In this document: positions 11,578-25,400 of the stretch, one piece after another
Position numbering within the stretch: the stretch's first letter is position 1
Layout of the letters: each line of letters begins with the position of its first letter
Assembly: GCA_040954595.2 (NCBI GenBank)
Contig: CM082591.2
Span: forward strand, 992,001-1,056,000
Source of the DNA: Balanoglossus misakiensis
Taxonomy: Eukaryota; Hemichordata
DNA: 64,000 nucleotides
Direction: 5' to 3'
Program-made: the position numbers and the translations under genes
Notes under the pieces: generated by a model
Seen by the model: only the letters and a program-made list of their open reading frames with translations
Database searches by the model: none
What the model was told of the DNA's origin: nothing

Positions 11578-14500
11578 TCACTCGGATTCAGACGAAGTGA
11601 AGTCATAAACAGATGAGGGTGGTAGATTCGTTAAGCGCCTTTTCCTTGGTATAACTGAAATGTAAGGAAATTCGCATTTCCTCTTGGAAACATCATTTGC
11701 CCATAGAGATTTCTTTAGTGGTTTCACTGGAGTTTCTGTGGAGAAAACACCGTCTTCACATAGAGATTTCTTTATTTGTTTCATGGGGGTTTCAGCAGAG
11801 AAAACACCACCTGCACATAGAGATTTCTTTGTTGGTTTCACTGGCGTTTCTGTGTAGAAAAAAAAAGTGAAAACATTTAGCGGCGTCATGCACATAGAAA
11901 AGTCAGTTTATAAATTCAGAATTATGTCCTCTAAGTATGCATAATATTCAAATTTGAACATGTCTGCCATGCAGCACCAGAAGATATTTATTGATTTAGT
12001 CGAACCTGTGTTAGTGGCCACCTCTATATAACGGCCACTTATGAAGATCTTGTCAATCAAATTACCTGGTATGTCTCTTTGTCCTCTGGTAAAGCCTCTC
12101 TCAATCTGTCTGATCTGTTTATGTTTCTTACATGTTGCAGAACTCCTTTCAATCCAGGACTTGTAGTTTCTGCTGTTCAAACTCCTACCAACATTCACTG
12201 AACAACCTGAAAAGTATAACATCACAAACTTTGGGGGATGCAGTTTGGAGTTTTGTGTTCTACTTGGAAAGTAGTGAGTCAACGTGATCAGGTAAAACCT
12301 GGGATCTTAACGGGATATTAAATTTTGACTGAACAAGAGCCCCAACCAGGAATATCATGATAATTTTAACATTTAAGTCTCATTGTCAGATTAAAACTGT
12401 AGACTGATAAATATTACCTGGACAATTCTCCATGAAGAATTTCTCCTCTGCTCTTGTCATAGTCCCATTTTTCTTCCTGTTGCAGTCTGCATGCAAAGAA
12501 ACATTTGAAACTTTAACAATAATGAAAGTAGTGTTTCAAAAATAATGCCTTTTATTCTGATCTAAAGCTGACTTGTCTCTCCTCAATTATCATAAGACCC
12601 TCTGCAAATTGAAGTTGAGACCAGAACTGGAAAATGAGAATTAACCGTTAAAGTCAGAACGTCTCCAGTAAAAATTTATCAACTTTCATACAAGTGTATT
12701 TTGCCTGGACACAGAAAATTCCCAGACAATGTACCGATATTATCTGCAATGAATAAGTGTTTGTAGCTCACCTTGTTTTGGGGGTGTCAAAAGAAAATGA
12801 CTTTGAACTTTGCTTGCTGACATCCACTTGGCTACAAATATCTTCCTGTGTTTCTGACCCACTGGTAGAGTATAGCTGGGTAAACCATGAGTGGAGTTAT
12901 TGTGGGTATGCGTCTTGCTAGAAGAAGTTGGTTGTAATCGCCTCTTCCTGGATACTACAGTGTGTGTCTTCATCACCGACAGCACATCGCTGGATGGTGG
13001 TTTTGGAGTAGGAAATGACAATGGCTTCTGACTGGAGACAGTGGAATTACGTCTTGGCGTGTCGTATTGTGCGTGTGTTTTCTCTGCCTTGCAGTTACGC
13101 ACGGATCTTACAGACATATCCAGCCTATCTGAGGTACATTTTTCTTTGATACCTGAAGGACAATTTGGAGTTGCCCGACTGTCACTCAAGGATCTTGCAC
13201 ACATGGTCTGGCTACCAGAGGCACATCTATCATTGATACCTGCAGGACAGTTCCTCTGTGAAGCCCTGCCATTCTCTGCAACTTCATCCTCCGTGTCAGA
13301 ATCAATACTGACACATTTAGGAGCCACCCTCTTGACATTTCTCTGCGATCGCTTGATGTTGTCTGGATTTTTCCAAAACTTTGGTGTGCTGCTTTGGATG
13401 GGTTTTATGAAACCTGGTACAACCTCATCCTTTTGCGTCACTGATTTCTTGAATACTGCAGAATTACATTTCCCCTTGCGGACAGTATTTCTGGCAATCA
13501 CCACTCGCTTATCAGATTGACCATCTGACATGACCTGAGCACAGTTGACCTCCCTGACTTCGTCTGTGTGTGCGTCTTCATTGCACTGTACCGACTTATC
13601 AGAATCCGGATGGACACTTGACTTGACAACATCTGCATCATGGAAATCTGACTGCACTGCCTTGTCCATAACGATCACACCTTTGCTGATTATTTCAGGG
13701 TTGAATTTCGACACTGTAGGATTTCTCAATGAACCATCGTGAGTGTTTTCATCCGCACATTTTTCCTCACTGTATCCTGTGTCTGTATTACTTGCATGCT
13801 TGTTTGACAAATCTTTCTTGCCTGCTACACTGGTTTCTGAAGAGAGTTTACCTTTGGTATGCATCTCCTTGTGGATTTCTTCTGAGTCGTCTTCACGCAT
13901 CACTTCTGCACCAACTTGCTCTGTTTCATGTGGCTCCACAACCACTTTTCTCGGCTCTCCAACAACTTTCCTCACAACGGTCATAGCTTTAGGGCTCTGC
14001 AATGGAGAATAAATTGAAACAGTAACGTAGTGTGAATACGTGCTTTCTAGAAAACAAAGTCCAATGGAAGATTTGCTTTAAATGATTGTTTTGATAATTA
14101 AAAATAATAAAGTTTACCATTTTGAAAAAAATAATGGGTGCTTTTTCATATACAGTTAATATATCTGAGCTGCCTGTCTACAAACCTTGATTTTGTGGTG
14201 CTGGTGTTTCTCTGTGCTGTCCATTTTGTCCAGAATGATTGTCAGTTTGGTGAGACAGTCGTTAAAATGAGACAGCTGATTTTCACTGTTCAGCACCTGT
14301 GTTTTTATCTCATCATCACTCAGTCTTGCAGGGTTTTTCTCCTCATTAGGGCTATCATCTGAAATGTGAATATAGTTATTTTCATTTTATTTAGTCACCT
14401 GTGTATGAAATATTTTATGTAACATTTGCAGAGCATATGAATTTTATCTTCCACAGTATAATATCCTTGGCCTGGCAGCATCGATTGATACTTAAACCCT

Positions 14501-17233
14501 TTCACCATTATGGTTTGATCCAAATCTATTGTTTTCTATGGTAAGGTTGGACTCCTATAAAGGGAACTGGGGGGGGGGGGGTTAAATGAAAGCATAAATA
14601 AAGAAGGGGTGAAACCTACTTTCTTGTAAACAAACACGTAGCAAGTATGTAGCAGCTTTGCTGAATTCCTCGTCGTGAATTTCTGACATGTATTTCACAA
14701 CCACTGATAAACCACCATTATCTACCAGTTGCAGCTGGTTCTCAACTGGAAACAAAATGAGACACAACAGTTTACACTTGCATGGCAACAGTGGTTAAAT
14801 TAGCTCAGGTGTAAATCAAATCAATTCAAATCTCTGAAATCACAGAAAAGCAGGCTGAAAGGAACTCACCACAGGAATCAGTACAATGCACAAGTGAGAC
14901 TATCAGTTGAAGTCGACTCTGCACATCCAGAAACTCATAGCTCAACAGCACCAATAGAAGTCTAACTGCTCCAAGTTCTGAGAGACATTTCTTGCTGGTC
15001 ACTTGGAGAGAGAAAAAAGATCATAAAATATCACCTTTTGATGAGCAGTTAACATATTTATGTACATGTGCGATAACTTAGGTAGAGGATGATAGCACGG
15101 GTGTGGTTAATGATAAGGCTACACTGGGCTTGTCACTCTAAGCATGCATGCATACGTGTCACTGATGCGTCTTGCTATAACACAGACGTGCCTGAAATGA
15201 AATTCAACTTGACACATGACAATGACAATGTCCCACACCGTGACACACACAGAATAATTCAGGTCTCACCCCGTGTATATTTACTTGAAGGCGAGGCAAT
15301 ACACAGGTTGATTGAAACCTCTGAAATGACATATACTTACAATTATCAGCAATACAGGAATTCAAAGTGCCAGCAACATGAATAGCCAATGCTACAGAAT
15401 CTGCTGAGTTTTGCCGATTGATATCAGTCGTCAGTTTCTCCAGAGTTGATACGATGCATTTCAAACCTCCTATCAGACGCAATCTCTCCTGGTTTGGAGC
15501 TTTTGTGAACACAAAAAGAATATTTTACAACTATTATTCAGGTACACTTATTGGATATGTTTCAAATAAATTGAATATTTCACACAAAACAGATGCAATC
15601 TGCATATACGTGTACAATCACTGGCAAAAAACAAATAAACTTAACAGTTAAAAATTCTCACCATTATTTGAAACAGTTAAACCAATCAAAGATGATAATG
15701 GTCTGATGACTGAGGCACAGACACTCATATTGAGAATTTTCAACACAGTTGGCATCACCGACATACAAAGGCTTTGATTTTCACCTGGAGGTGGAAAAAA
15801 GCAAAAGTGGACATCATCGGGTTGACTTGTAGCAAGTAATGTGTGATTCTCATATTGTATGTGATTGGCTGTTGGCATGGTAATCAAGAAAGCTTCCCTT
15901 GTGTGTGCCAATCACATTGTCTGAAAGTGTGATCGGGAAAAAATGATAGATGAACAGCAAATTTGTACAGCATTGAGCAATCACATCTACCGGTACTTAC
16001 TATTTTGAGGGTTATTGACAGACACACAAATCGTGAGGAGTATTGATGACCACAACGTAAACTGTTCATCATTGCAGTCCACTGGGTTGGTATCAAATAC
16101 CCTCCTTCCTTCCATCGTTTCTGACAATTGCCTGAAGGAAAAGTGATGAATCTTTTTATCAAAATTTTAGTGCAGTTCAAAAGACTCTTCTCCACTCATT
16201 GTGAGATCTCGCGAGAATCAGTTGATTATCATAGCAATACTATGAACCATGTTTTTTTTTCTGTATCACGTGAGATGTCTTTCTATATAAACTGCCCATT
16301 CACTAAACTTACTTGAATGACTGCAGCATAGTCTGTAGGCAGTTTGACTTTCTGACCAACATCTGACAAATATCTGCAGAAAAAATACACCAATATTGTC
16401 ACAACTCTTGTGTCATTAATTATCTCACCAACCACAAAAGACAAGCATAAGAGATAACTTACTGTTATTGGAGACTAAACATGATATCAGATAGACAGCC
16501 ATCCTCTTCAATTCAGTAGTGGTTTCTGATCTGACCAATTCAGCGTGTAGAAAACAGAACAAGGCCATGGTACTCAACTGTTTCTGACAAAATACTTCAG
16601 AGTGAAGAAGACAAAGGGGAGATTAGTCAAAACGTACCACTAAAATTATCTTTACACATTTTGAAAATCGCACTGAATTAACCCCTACACTTTGTGTAAT
16701 AAACATGTTATGAAATCAAAGTGAAGAAATGTGTACTTACTATTGGCATCCACAGCACACGCCAAAGCATACATTGCTGCCTGTTTCAGATCTGGGTGAT
16801 CAGTTGATGTCACAAGATCCATGATAAACTTTACTCCACCACACTCTAGTAATGCCTCTTTGCCTGCATCTGTCAAAGAAACAGACAAATAAACTTTTGT
16901 TTACAGCAACTGAACTTGGTCTGTTTGCCATCTAAATACATGTAATATTGTTATACATGTAAGTACTTATTGAGAAACTTCATCAATAACACAACATAGC
17001 ATTTGTTTTTACATGTCAGTAATTATCTGACTGTCAATCTTACCACCAGCAGTACATATGGATGCCACTGTTATCAAAGCTTCCTTCTGTGCCTTTGGGT
17101 TGTTCATCTGAAATTTCAGACACTCAAGAAGCAACTTCAAATCTGTCTTCACACCTGCAAATTTAGGGGAGTATGATACACGAGTGCCCTGCCGTGTCAA
17201 TTGCAAGTCAGTTTCTGAAATCAACACGCTCAT
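11578..17233 (-). CDS. TERB1: TERB1, telomere repeats-binding bouquet formation protein 1
   Basis: Fourteen exons join in frame: 17233-17044, 16869-16741, 16594-16463, 16373-16313, 16131-16001, 15784-15662, 15499-15341, 15001-14870, 14745-14620, 14358-14186, 13996-12772, 12486-12418, 12206-12066 and 11849-11578, about 1020 residues (human about 727). In vertebrates TERB1 joins TERB2 and MAJIN to tether telomeres to the nuclear envelope in meiotic prophase. The N-terminal ~400 residues are armadillo repeats matching vertebrate TERB1: KTDLKLLLECLKFQMNNPKA, LWSSILLTICVSVNNPQN, SSLIGLTVSNN, EEFSKAATYLL. The very large exon 11 encodes a disordered acidic/basic region. The C-terminal part keeps the family's Cys motif (CPGC, about 882-885) and RSLNSRNY block, then ISVIPRKRRLTN, which aligns with the human TRF1-binding segment. 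The protein stops there: no Myb domain is present. Confidence 0.95.
11679..11849 (-). repeat. Three in-frame 57-bp tandem repeats in TERB1's last exon
   Basis: Each copy encodes 19 residues of the form ETPVKPxKKSLxxxGVFSx. The first starts at the splice acceptor. Every copy carries a TPxK site, a CDK-type consensus. The second and third copies begin just after acceptor-like sequence (ttttctc..), which suggests that the unit grew by duplication across the exon border. Confidence 0.85.
11998..12062. repeat. Dispersed repeat copy (gtgttagtggccac family)
   Basis: tcgaacctgtgttagtggcc followed by acctctatataacggccac recurs in reverse orientation near 22375-22470, where cttgtgttagtggccat is read on the minus strand. 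Both copies lie in introns. They look like relics of a mobile or dispersed repeat. Confidence 0.5.
14495..14582. repeat. MITE-like repeat, copy 1 (in a TERB1 intron)
   Basis: It starts aaaccctttcaccattatgg and continues through ttgttttctatggtaaggtt to a G13 run. Copies lie at 58178-58272 (complete) and, reversed, at 31805-31860. The right terminal inverted repeat seems replaced here by the G run. Confidence 0.7.
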
Positions 17234-19460
17234 TTGGAAACTGCTTCGGCGAAACTAACTGAAAGAGTGAAGTTGTGGATTTCAAAATTAACTGAAGCGT
17301 GAAGTTATGGTATTCTTGATGCCAGTTATTGAGTTAATCTTCGACCTTGATTTATGGGCCCAGTTGGGGAAGAAAGTTCAGCTGGCGCGTCGTCTGCTGC
17401 CATGTCAGAAACTTACCTGGTTCCATTTTCGAAGCGAATATCTTCAAAGATCATCAATTTTGAATACAATAGCTCTCTCCATACATGATGTCTCCGAATA
17501 TCGCCAACAGTCCATCAACTTTGACTTAAAAGTCGTAATACTTCAGAAATTATTCCATCAACAACATTACGGCGAGCGACACTTTCCTACATGCATAGCA
17601 CCACCACCGTCGTTGAGGGCGCACTGGCCATACTGTATATGGCGGCGATATGGCGGCCATGTGACCAGCCATACGACTCTCATACGACCAGCCAAGCGCA
17701 AACCATACGCCACAGTGAAGCATAGTTCTCGTTCTACAAAGTTTTTTGATGACATTAATTCATACGCCATAGTTTTTCGCAAATATTGATCAAAAAAGAC
17801 CCTCACATGTACAACCACACCACAACAAGTCACACCAGATCTATCGTTATATTTGATGTTTTATTACTCTCCTTCACTTGCATTTTGACATCACTGTTTT
17901 TTGTGTAAACACATCAAATCTATATTGTCACAATTATATATAATCCACCCAGGCCAGTCACTGAGAGCCTGTATGAAATTCCACACACCCAAACACATTA
18001 TCCTGTAACTCTTGACACTGACAAATACAATTTTGTTAGAGACATGAATACTAGCCAGTGATGCATGCATTTATTACAGTTTCAGGAATCAGTCTAACTT
18101 CAGACTTGCCTATATTTTATCTAATTATTTTTAATTGATGAAAAAGATGGCCCATTTGGATAATAAAGTGACTAAAACACAGAACTTATTAAAGAAAAAA
18201 CAATAAAATAGTAAAGAAAGTTCATTCAAATGTTATAGCATTTATACTACACCTATCGCAGACATTCAATACACAAGAAAATCACCCTACATAAATGCAA
18301 TCCCTGTATAATACAAGATGAAATTTTCTATCGTTGGCTGGGCCTTGCCACATAGACTAGGGGTAATTAGATCAAAGCTCTGAGCACCTCTACCAGAATT
18401 GAAATCGTGATGTTCTCTTCTGTTCTTGTTAATGGCTATAGTTCTAACTTCTATTGGCACACACATCTTGCAGGATGACCTGAAGCTCTGTCCAAGATTT
18501 TGATTGGTTGATTTGAGTTTTTACAGGTTACTGATTGGATGAACCATCAGCAAATCACAAGTGAGGGTCAATCAAGACAGTTTCTTTGCCAGAATATATT
18601 TACGTCACCCTATATTGTTCCACAACTCAACTCTGCAGATGATTTACAAACCAAGTAACAGCTATCCACTTGTTTTTCTTACAAAATCCCCAATACAATT
18701 CACAACACATAATTTTTCTTAAGTCACTTACATTACAACATTTATATGACACTGCCATTACATCTGTTGTGACATATTTCTGAAATTTATTTACTTTTTT
18801 TTTTACTTTTGAAAGTATAATTAATATATTGCTTTCTTTCAAAGTTTGGTTGGTCACTATTTACTATGAAATCATACTGGACTAGAATAAAATGGTCTCT
18901 AGCCTGGCCTTGATGTGGTCAGACATCCAGCCATACACGTCACACACACCATCAATGTCTTACTGTACAAGCACAAAATTCACAGATCTACCACATACAT
19001 CGGCAATGGCTAATTTAAGTGCAAAATCATTATATGTAGAAAAAGCACCTGTGTTCTGAAATACTATCATGCATTCTAAAAATAAGTATTCCTCATATTT
19101 TGATGAAACAATCATTTTTTTTTACCTATGATGTCGTCATTTATAATGCCTTCATTTTTAATATACTGAGCTGAGGTAACAAGATTCAAACAAACAACTC
19201 ATGGCTTAAAGGTCATAGTTCATCTATAACAAATGGATGGCTTATGTTATTTGTAGGTTATGAAAGCACAGTGGATCAAATTTTGATCGAACCCTTTCGC
19301 AAGCAGATTTTGTTCAAACTGTCACCCATGCTATAAATGACATCATGATCTATTTTTAGCAACCAATCAGAGAATCTCTTTGTAGGGCAGAGGATCAGCT
19401 GATGATAAATGTTGTTTCTGTGTCTTGGGTATTCTTCAATATTTGATGACTCTAATCTGT
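17234..19460. other. TERB1 promoter region and AP-2 alpha 3' untranslated region
   Basis: The left part (17234 to about 17850) is upstream of TERB1 and includes GC-richer sequence with ATGGCGGC motifs near 17640-17660 (YY1-like). The right part is probably the long 3' untranslated region of the adaptin gene; an AATAAA in minus-strand sense occurs near 17855. No coding exon is seen. Confidence 0.5.
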
Positions 19461-22400
19461 CTAAAACTGGGAGCAAAGCAAATCGCAGAGTTTCTTTGAG
19501 ACAGTCTCTCTGCTTGTCCTCAATGTCAGCCGGTACATCTGTTAAACAAAGCAAAAATCACAATTTATTCTCATGATGGTATTGCAAAGCTGACAAAAAT
19601 TAAATCTGTGGCTTGTTGGAGGGGGGGGGGGCTAACAACAGATTAATTTATTTGATGATTACACTGGAAAGCTAAAAATATCACTATTTTATTTTATTCC
19701 TCAACTAACAGCATACTCAATCTCATGTATCAATGTGTCAGTATCTTTTGTATTAAATCTAGTTAGTGTTATTACAATCTCAGATCCAAAAGGGAATAAC
19801 TTGTATACACACATACACATCGACCAGACATATACATGTACACACACACATGTACAGACACAGACACACACACACAGAAACATTACCTGTGCTTGTACGT
19901 TTGGTTCCAATCTCATTAAGCATCCGATCACCATATTTTTACAATGGATAACACCAGCACCAACATAGTTATCCGGATTAGGGTCAACTGCTTCCAACAA
20001 ACTCAACCCAAAACCAATAATCTGAATGATGAAGCAGAAAAAAATACATCACTTAACACAACCATATAACTTCTCATGATGCATGAGTGCATTGTAGATG
20101 TCATTAACTCCGCCTTCATAGCACATCTCATCCAATCAACAGAAGAAGAAATACTGTGATTGACAGTTATATTTTCCTAACAGACTTGAAGTACACACTG
20201 TTAGACACTCCAGTGAAAGGTTTGAAAGTCATGAAAGCTAAGTGATAACCTTCGAAGACTTTCTACATACCTTTGCTTTATTTACTTCTTTATCGATGGC
20301 CTGTGCTGCTTTGAAGATCTTCTGAGCTTCTTGGTTTGGGCTGGAGAAAAAACGCAGTAATCATGTAAATATTATGCACAGTTCATTAGAAACTACATAA
20401 ACACACTCCTGATTGGCTGAGAGCTGTTATTAGAGACGCAACACTGGCCAATGGCACACATTCTGAATCAGAAAAGTGACCTTAAAATAAACTCAGGCTC
20501 AATCAAGACTATCAGAATAGCGATGTCATACAATGCAAAGTTGAGCTACCTGCTGAGCTGTTTCCAACGTGCAAAGAAATCTTGTGAATTCATTTCTGTC
20601 GGTGCAAAGAATTTGTTTATCATAACTGGCAGCTTGAGAGTAATATTCTGTGGGATACTGCAATACCTGTTGGAATAAAATAAATAGAAGGTAAACACAG
20701 TGTTAGGATACAATGGGAAACAAGTAAAATCATACACAAAGAGTTGAATCAATGGGTCACTCGGATGTTTGTGTCACCTGAACGATTTCCATATACCGGT
20801 AGATTCCAATTCCAATTTTCCAGAACTTTGCCAGCTTCTGGAAGTATAATTTTCACTGAATTTCCAGGAAGAATTTAAATATCAAATGCCATGTGTATTT
20901 CACACTGATTGATACATGAGAGAGAACTCACGTGAAATCCAAGGACAGAAGTGGAGGCTCGTCAAAGGTAGCCACACACTCAACGCTGATCATCTGTTGT
21001 ACTTGTGCGCCTGCTTCTACTGTTCCATCCACTGCCTGCGTTTGCACTGACAGCTGTGAGCTTAGTTAAGGATCAATTAACACCACAGTAAATTGTATTG
21101 AGGAAGAAAAGAAACACAGTTTATATTCTCTCTCACTCTGCCATTCTTTCTCTCTCCTTTGTCTGTCTGTCTGTCTGTCTCTCCCCCCCCCCCTCTCTCT
21201 CCCTCCCCCCTCTCCCAAACACACACACATGATATGAAACTTCAACTGTCCCAAACTTCCAATCTCAATGATTTATTCAAAGGATATCATTCCCCTGTGG
21301 TAACACTGTTGGTGTAAAATTCAGAAACTGGTAACTAGTTTTATTGCCGTAAAATAAACCAACTTTTCCGAGACTCTGCCTGAACTCCGACTTGACTCCA
21401 ATCTGCAGAAGTTCATTCTCAAACAAGACTCCATTATTTTTAATGATAAATCTGCAACGAAAAAAATAAATAAATGATTGTATTACTGAGTATGAGCATG
21501 TGACTATATACATGTACATATAAGTTGTGTTAATCAGCTGGATACAGGGAATTTATTCATCATGGTGTTTCATCATGCTTCAGGGATGTGTATGGGGACA
21601 TCTTATTTAGGATTACTGATAAATCTCAAGAATGAAGTATACCTATTATAATTTTCTTCATTTGACGTCAAATCGTCCAGTGGTGATGCTGTGTTACGTA
21701 CAACAGTGGCAGGTACAGCTGAGCTTTCAAAGACATCCACTAGAATACTTCCGGCCGAGGGACCAGCAGGTGCAGCTACTTGGGCTTGTGGTTCGATTCC
21801 CAGAAGATCCGCTGACACAGGAAGTGCTGGTGGTGGTCTGGCACTCTGTTGAAGGCAGAGAAGATACCGTGAATTCAACTCAAAGAAGGTATTTTCTTCA
21901 CAGATACAATTTATCCCAGCTTACGCAGCCACATCCCTGACATGAAAAGTCTACCAACTTACTTCTTCTGGTGCCATGAGATTTGAGACAGGCACATCCG
22001 AGCTGCTCTCTCCACCAGCACCGGCCAATACAACACCACGTCCTCTGCTTTCTTTTTCTTCTGGTTCTGCTCCAGCAATTGTTCCTTTCTTCTTTTTGAG
22101 TTTGGCCAAAATGGAGGATTCTCTTTCGGGGAATGGTGGCATTTCTTCAAGTACAGTTGCCTGTCAATCAAATCAAGACACGTCATGAGGTCAAATCAAA
22201 AGATCAAATCAAGGGGTCAAATCACAAGATTAAATGAACAGGTCAAATACAAAATGTAGGGAGATTACCGCCAACTCTGTCTATAGTAGCAGTGAATTGA
22301 CTTCCCTAATTTTGCCTTCACAGACAGATGCACATGAAATACACATGACAACATAACACACATACTGCACATGAAAACTGCACAGGGCCTGTACATTGTA

Positions 22401-25400
22401 ACAAAGTGGCAACTATAGACAGGTTTCCATTGTACAGGGATGGCCACTAACACAAGTTTGACTGTATTTCTCAGAATGAAGTAAAAACAACGCCAAGATT
22501 TGTAAAAAAACATACCAAGACATCGGGTGATGCAAGAGAACTCAACTGAAGATATTCCACAGCTCTCTGTTGTAACTCAGCATCAGCATTTCGAAGTTGA
22601 TTGTCGTTTCGCAAAACCTGAAATCAATCAATCAATCAATCAATCAGTCAACCAACCAATCAATCACTATGAATCAGCTTATTCTAAATATGAACTACAG
22701 TTCATTCTTTCAAACAAATGGTACACAAGAAAAAATAAGCCAAACAATTAGTGTTTGTTTATTTTTATGATCAAATTATTTCATTGAAGGAAAAATCAGT
22801 CACACCTACCTCTTGTATAATGACTTTCATTTCAGGAAATAAATTGATAAATTTGATGTAAGATGAGAGCAGCAGTCCTCTTGTTGTTATGCTGCACAGA
22901 TGAAACTTCGAATGCAACAGATCAAACTGTACTTGGGGACTGTAATAGCAGAGGGGAAAAACAAGAAGATTGACATCAATTTGCTGCTTGTATGGTTAAT
23001 GTTCGTAAAGAATATATGCAGGTGTGTGTGTGCATGTATGCCTATGTGCGTTTGGACAAGTTTATGATCACTTACCTTGACCTTGGATCCCCAGCTATGA
23101 GATTACCAAACTCTCCCATAATGTAACCACCAACTTTGACCATGTTTTCATGGCAAGCTGGCGCCTGTAGAGCCTGCAATACACAACAAACATTGGGGTC
23201 AATATTGCTGGGGATGTAATAACATGCAGAGGTCAATAATGAATATACTAACTTGCAGTGTATATATAGCATAATGACCTACCTCAAAGACTGTCTTTGC
23301 AGCATAACCCTGGACATCATCCCTGTTGATAACAATCTGAATCACACGATACCATACCTGAAATTATGAATACACATGCTATTTAACCATGGACCAATCA
23401 TTTGAAATTTTCTTTGGTGGTATGATGATGTTTATCAAAGTTCAAAATGTGACCAAGTCATTTTACTGGTAATTTTTATAGAGAATAGAAAACACACTTA
23501 CCTCTTCACTGACGTAGTCTCCAGCAATACGAATTAAGTTCAGAATTGTATCGACATACCAAGTGTAATCGGATGCGTATCTCTCGGCTAGAATAGCCAC
23601 TTTTAACACCTGTGAGGGGAAAGTGAAAAGATCGTTTGTAATTCCTGTAGTCAACCCTTCAGTGGGTAACGGTCTCAGAACGTTTAAGAATTAAATTGCT
23701 TACCATTTCTTCTCTGATGGAATAATCAGCCGTCTCAAGATACGATAACATTTCAGACACAATTTCTTCCACATTTCCTTTATCACACATTGCATAAAGT
23801 AAATCAACCGCTCTCTGTCGAACACTCACGTCTCGCTCGGTCTGTGAAAAAAAATAAAAACTTAACCAATTTTATGGCACTCGACAAGGAAATATCACAT
23901 GTATATAAAATGAATCCATTTTACGGAAAGTGATGACCAAAAATAATGTTCACCTTGAGAGCTGTGATCACAGTTTCTTGATGTTTCTTGACAGCTTCCC
24001 GTGAAAACTCCGAAGATGCTAACAGACACATACTTTCTAGAGCCAGATACCTGTTAATGAATGATAAAAGAAAAACGGTGAGGACTGAAATAATAAATGT
24101 AAAGACTGCCAAATGCGAAATGAGGTCACTTGAAATGGAACTTAGATTCCCCACGAGAGATTCACAAGTCGTCTTTCCATAAACACTGTTTTATTCCTTG
24201 ACACCTGAAAACCAAACAAATCTAAGCTGGCTTCATGACTAATGACTCTCTACAACAGAATACAAATTACTCAACCAAACACCATATTAACAGCTCCCCA
24301 CGTTCAACTGCCTGCATGGAGTCGTAGACACGAGGCTCGTAAAGTTTAATCATTTTTCAATAATGGATGCGAGACAAGACATCTCAGTACATCCCCAAGA
24401 TGCCAAGACATTCCAATTCACTGACTGTGTGTAATTATAACAGCAGCACAAGGACTTAATGTGTGGCTAATGTCCAATTCTTCACTCGAAGATTCACACT
24501 TCATGAAACTCACCTTAGATTAGTTTCTCTATGCTGTAAGAACTGACCCAGTTGATTGCAGGCACGGACCAACAGGGTTGGTTCACTGAAATCAGATGAG
24601 ATGTGAAGTCCATGTTAGAAATAAAGTAGTCCATGCACCCGGTAAAATATTTCATCATTTGAGACACATCACCTTCACTTTGGTGTTTTGGGAAACACAG
24701 ACAAAACAAGCAACACACCTGTAATGTCGAGAATTATGAAACTTACCTATCATGGTGGATGATAAGATTGATGGCTTCAAATAAAACAGCATTTTTGGCG
24801 TTTGAATGCTGCACTTTTTTCGATTTTGGGGGTTCCTAGAAAGGGAAGAGAAATTGTCAGAAGTTGCGAAAATGACAAAACCACACTGTTTTTCTTCACT
24901 CGATTCAGTCAGAATTTTGAACCTGTAAATAGGTAATTTATTTTCCTCACCTGTGCTTTGTTTAAAATGGTTTCCAGACATTCACTGAGTCTTCCGCGAG
25001 CAGCTGCATCTTCCGGTGGCGGGTAACACAGGAGCAATCGTAATAATTTCACAGAGAGCCACGGTGCCGGAACAAAGTAATAGGTGTAGTCTTGGAGATC
25101 AGTGTAGGAGGATGTTACAATCTGTTCCGCAAAAGAAATTCATCACAATGTTAGAAACCTCTGCTCTGTCACAGCAAAATTACAATATAACAGAGTATTT
25201 TCATAACAACCTCATATTACCTACCCTGCTAAGTCTTGACACAGCGAGAGACACACAGCCTTTACATTCATCAGGGCTTCTTCCTGCCAATTCATGGATT
25301 AAACTTGTAGCAGCCGTTACTACACCCTGTCAACAAAAACCATGAATTTAATTATCCACCATCTATTTTCACACTAATGGGACGTACTGACCTCTGTTGA

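Noticed and set aside
13041-14012. Several plus-strand frames of 65-159 residues
   Set aside because: They are antisense shadows of the large TERB1 exon 11, which has family context and correct splice phases.
19276-19554. A 92-residue minus-strand frame over the last adaptin exon
   Set aside because: It is in the wrong frame; the correct frame reads [20 protein letters not shown] and stops at 19461, matching the adaptin C-terminus.
21788-21806. GGTTCGATTCCCAG, resembling a tRNA T-arm
   Set aside because: It lies in a coding exon of alpha-adaptin and no cloverleaf can be built around it.
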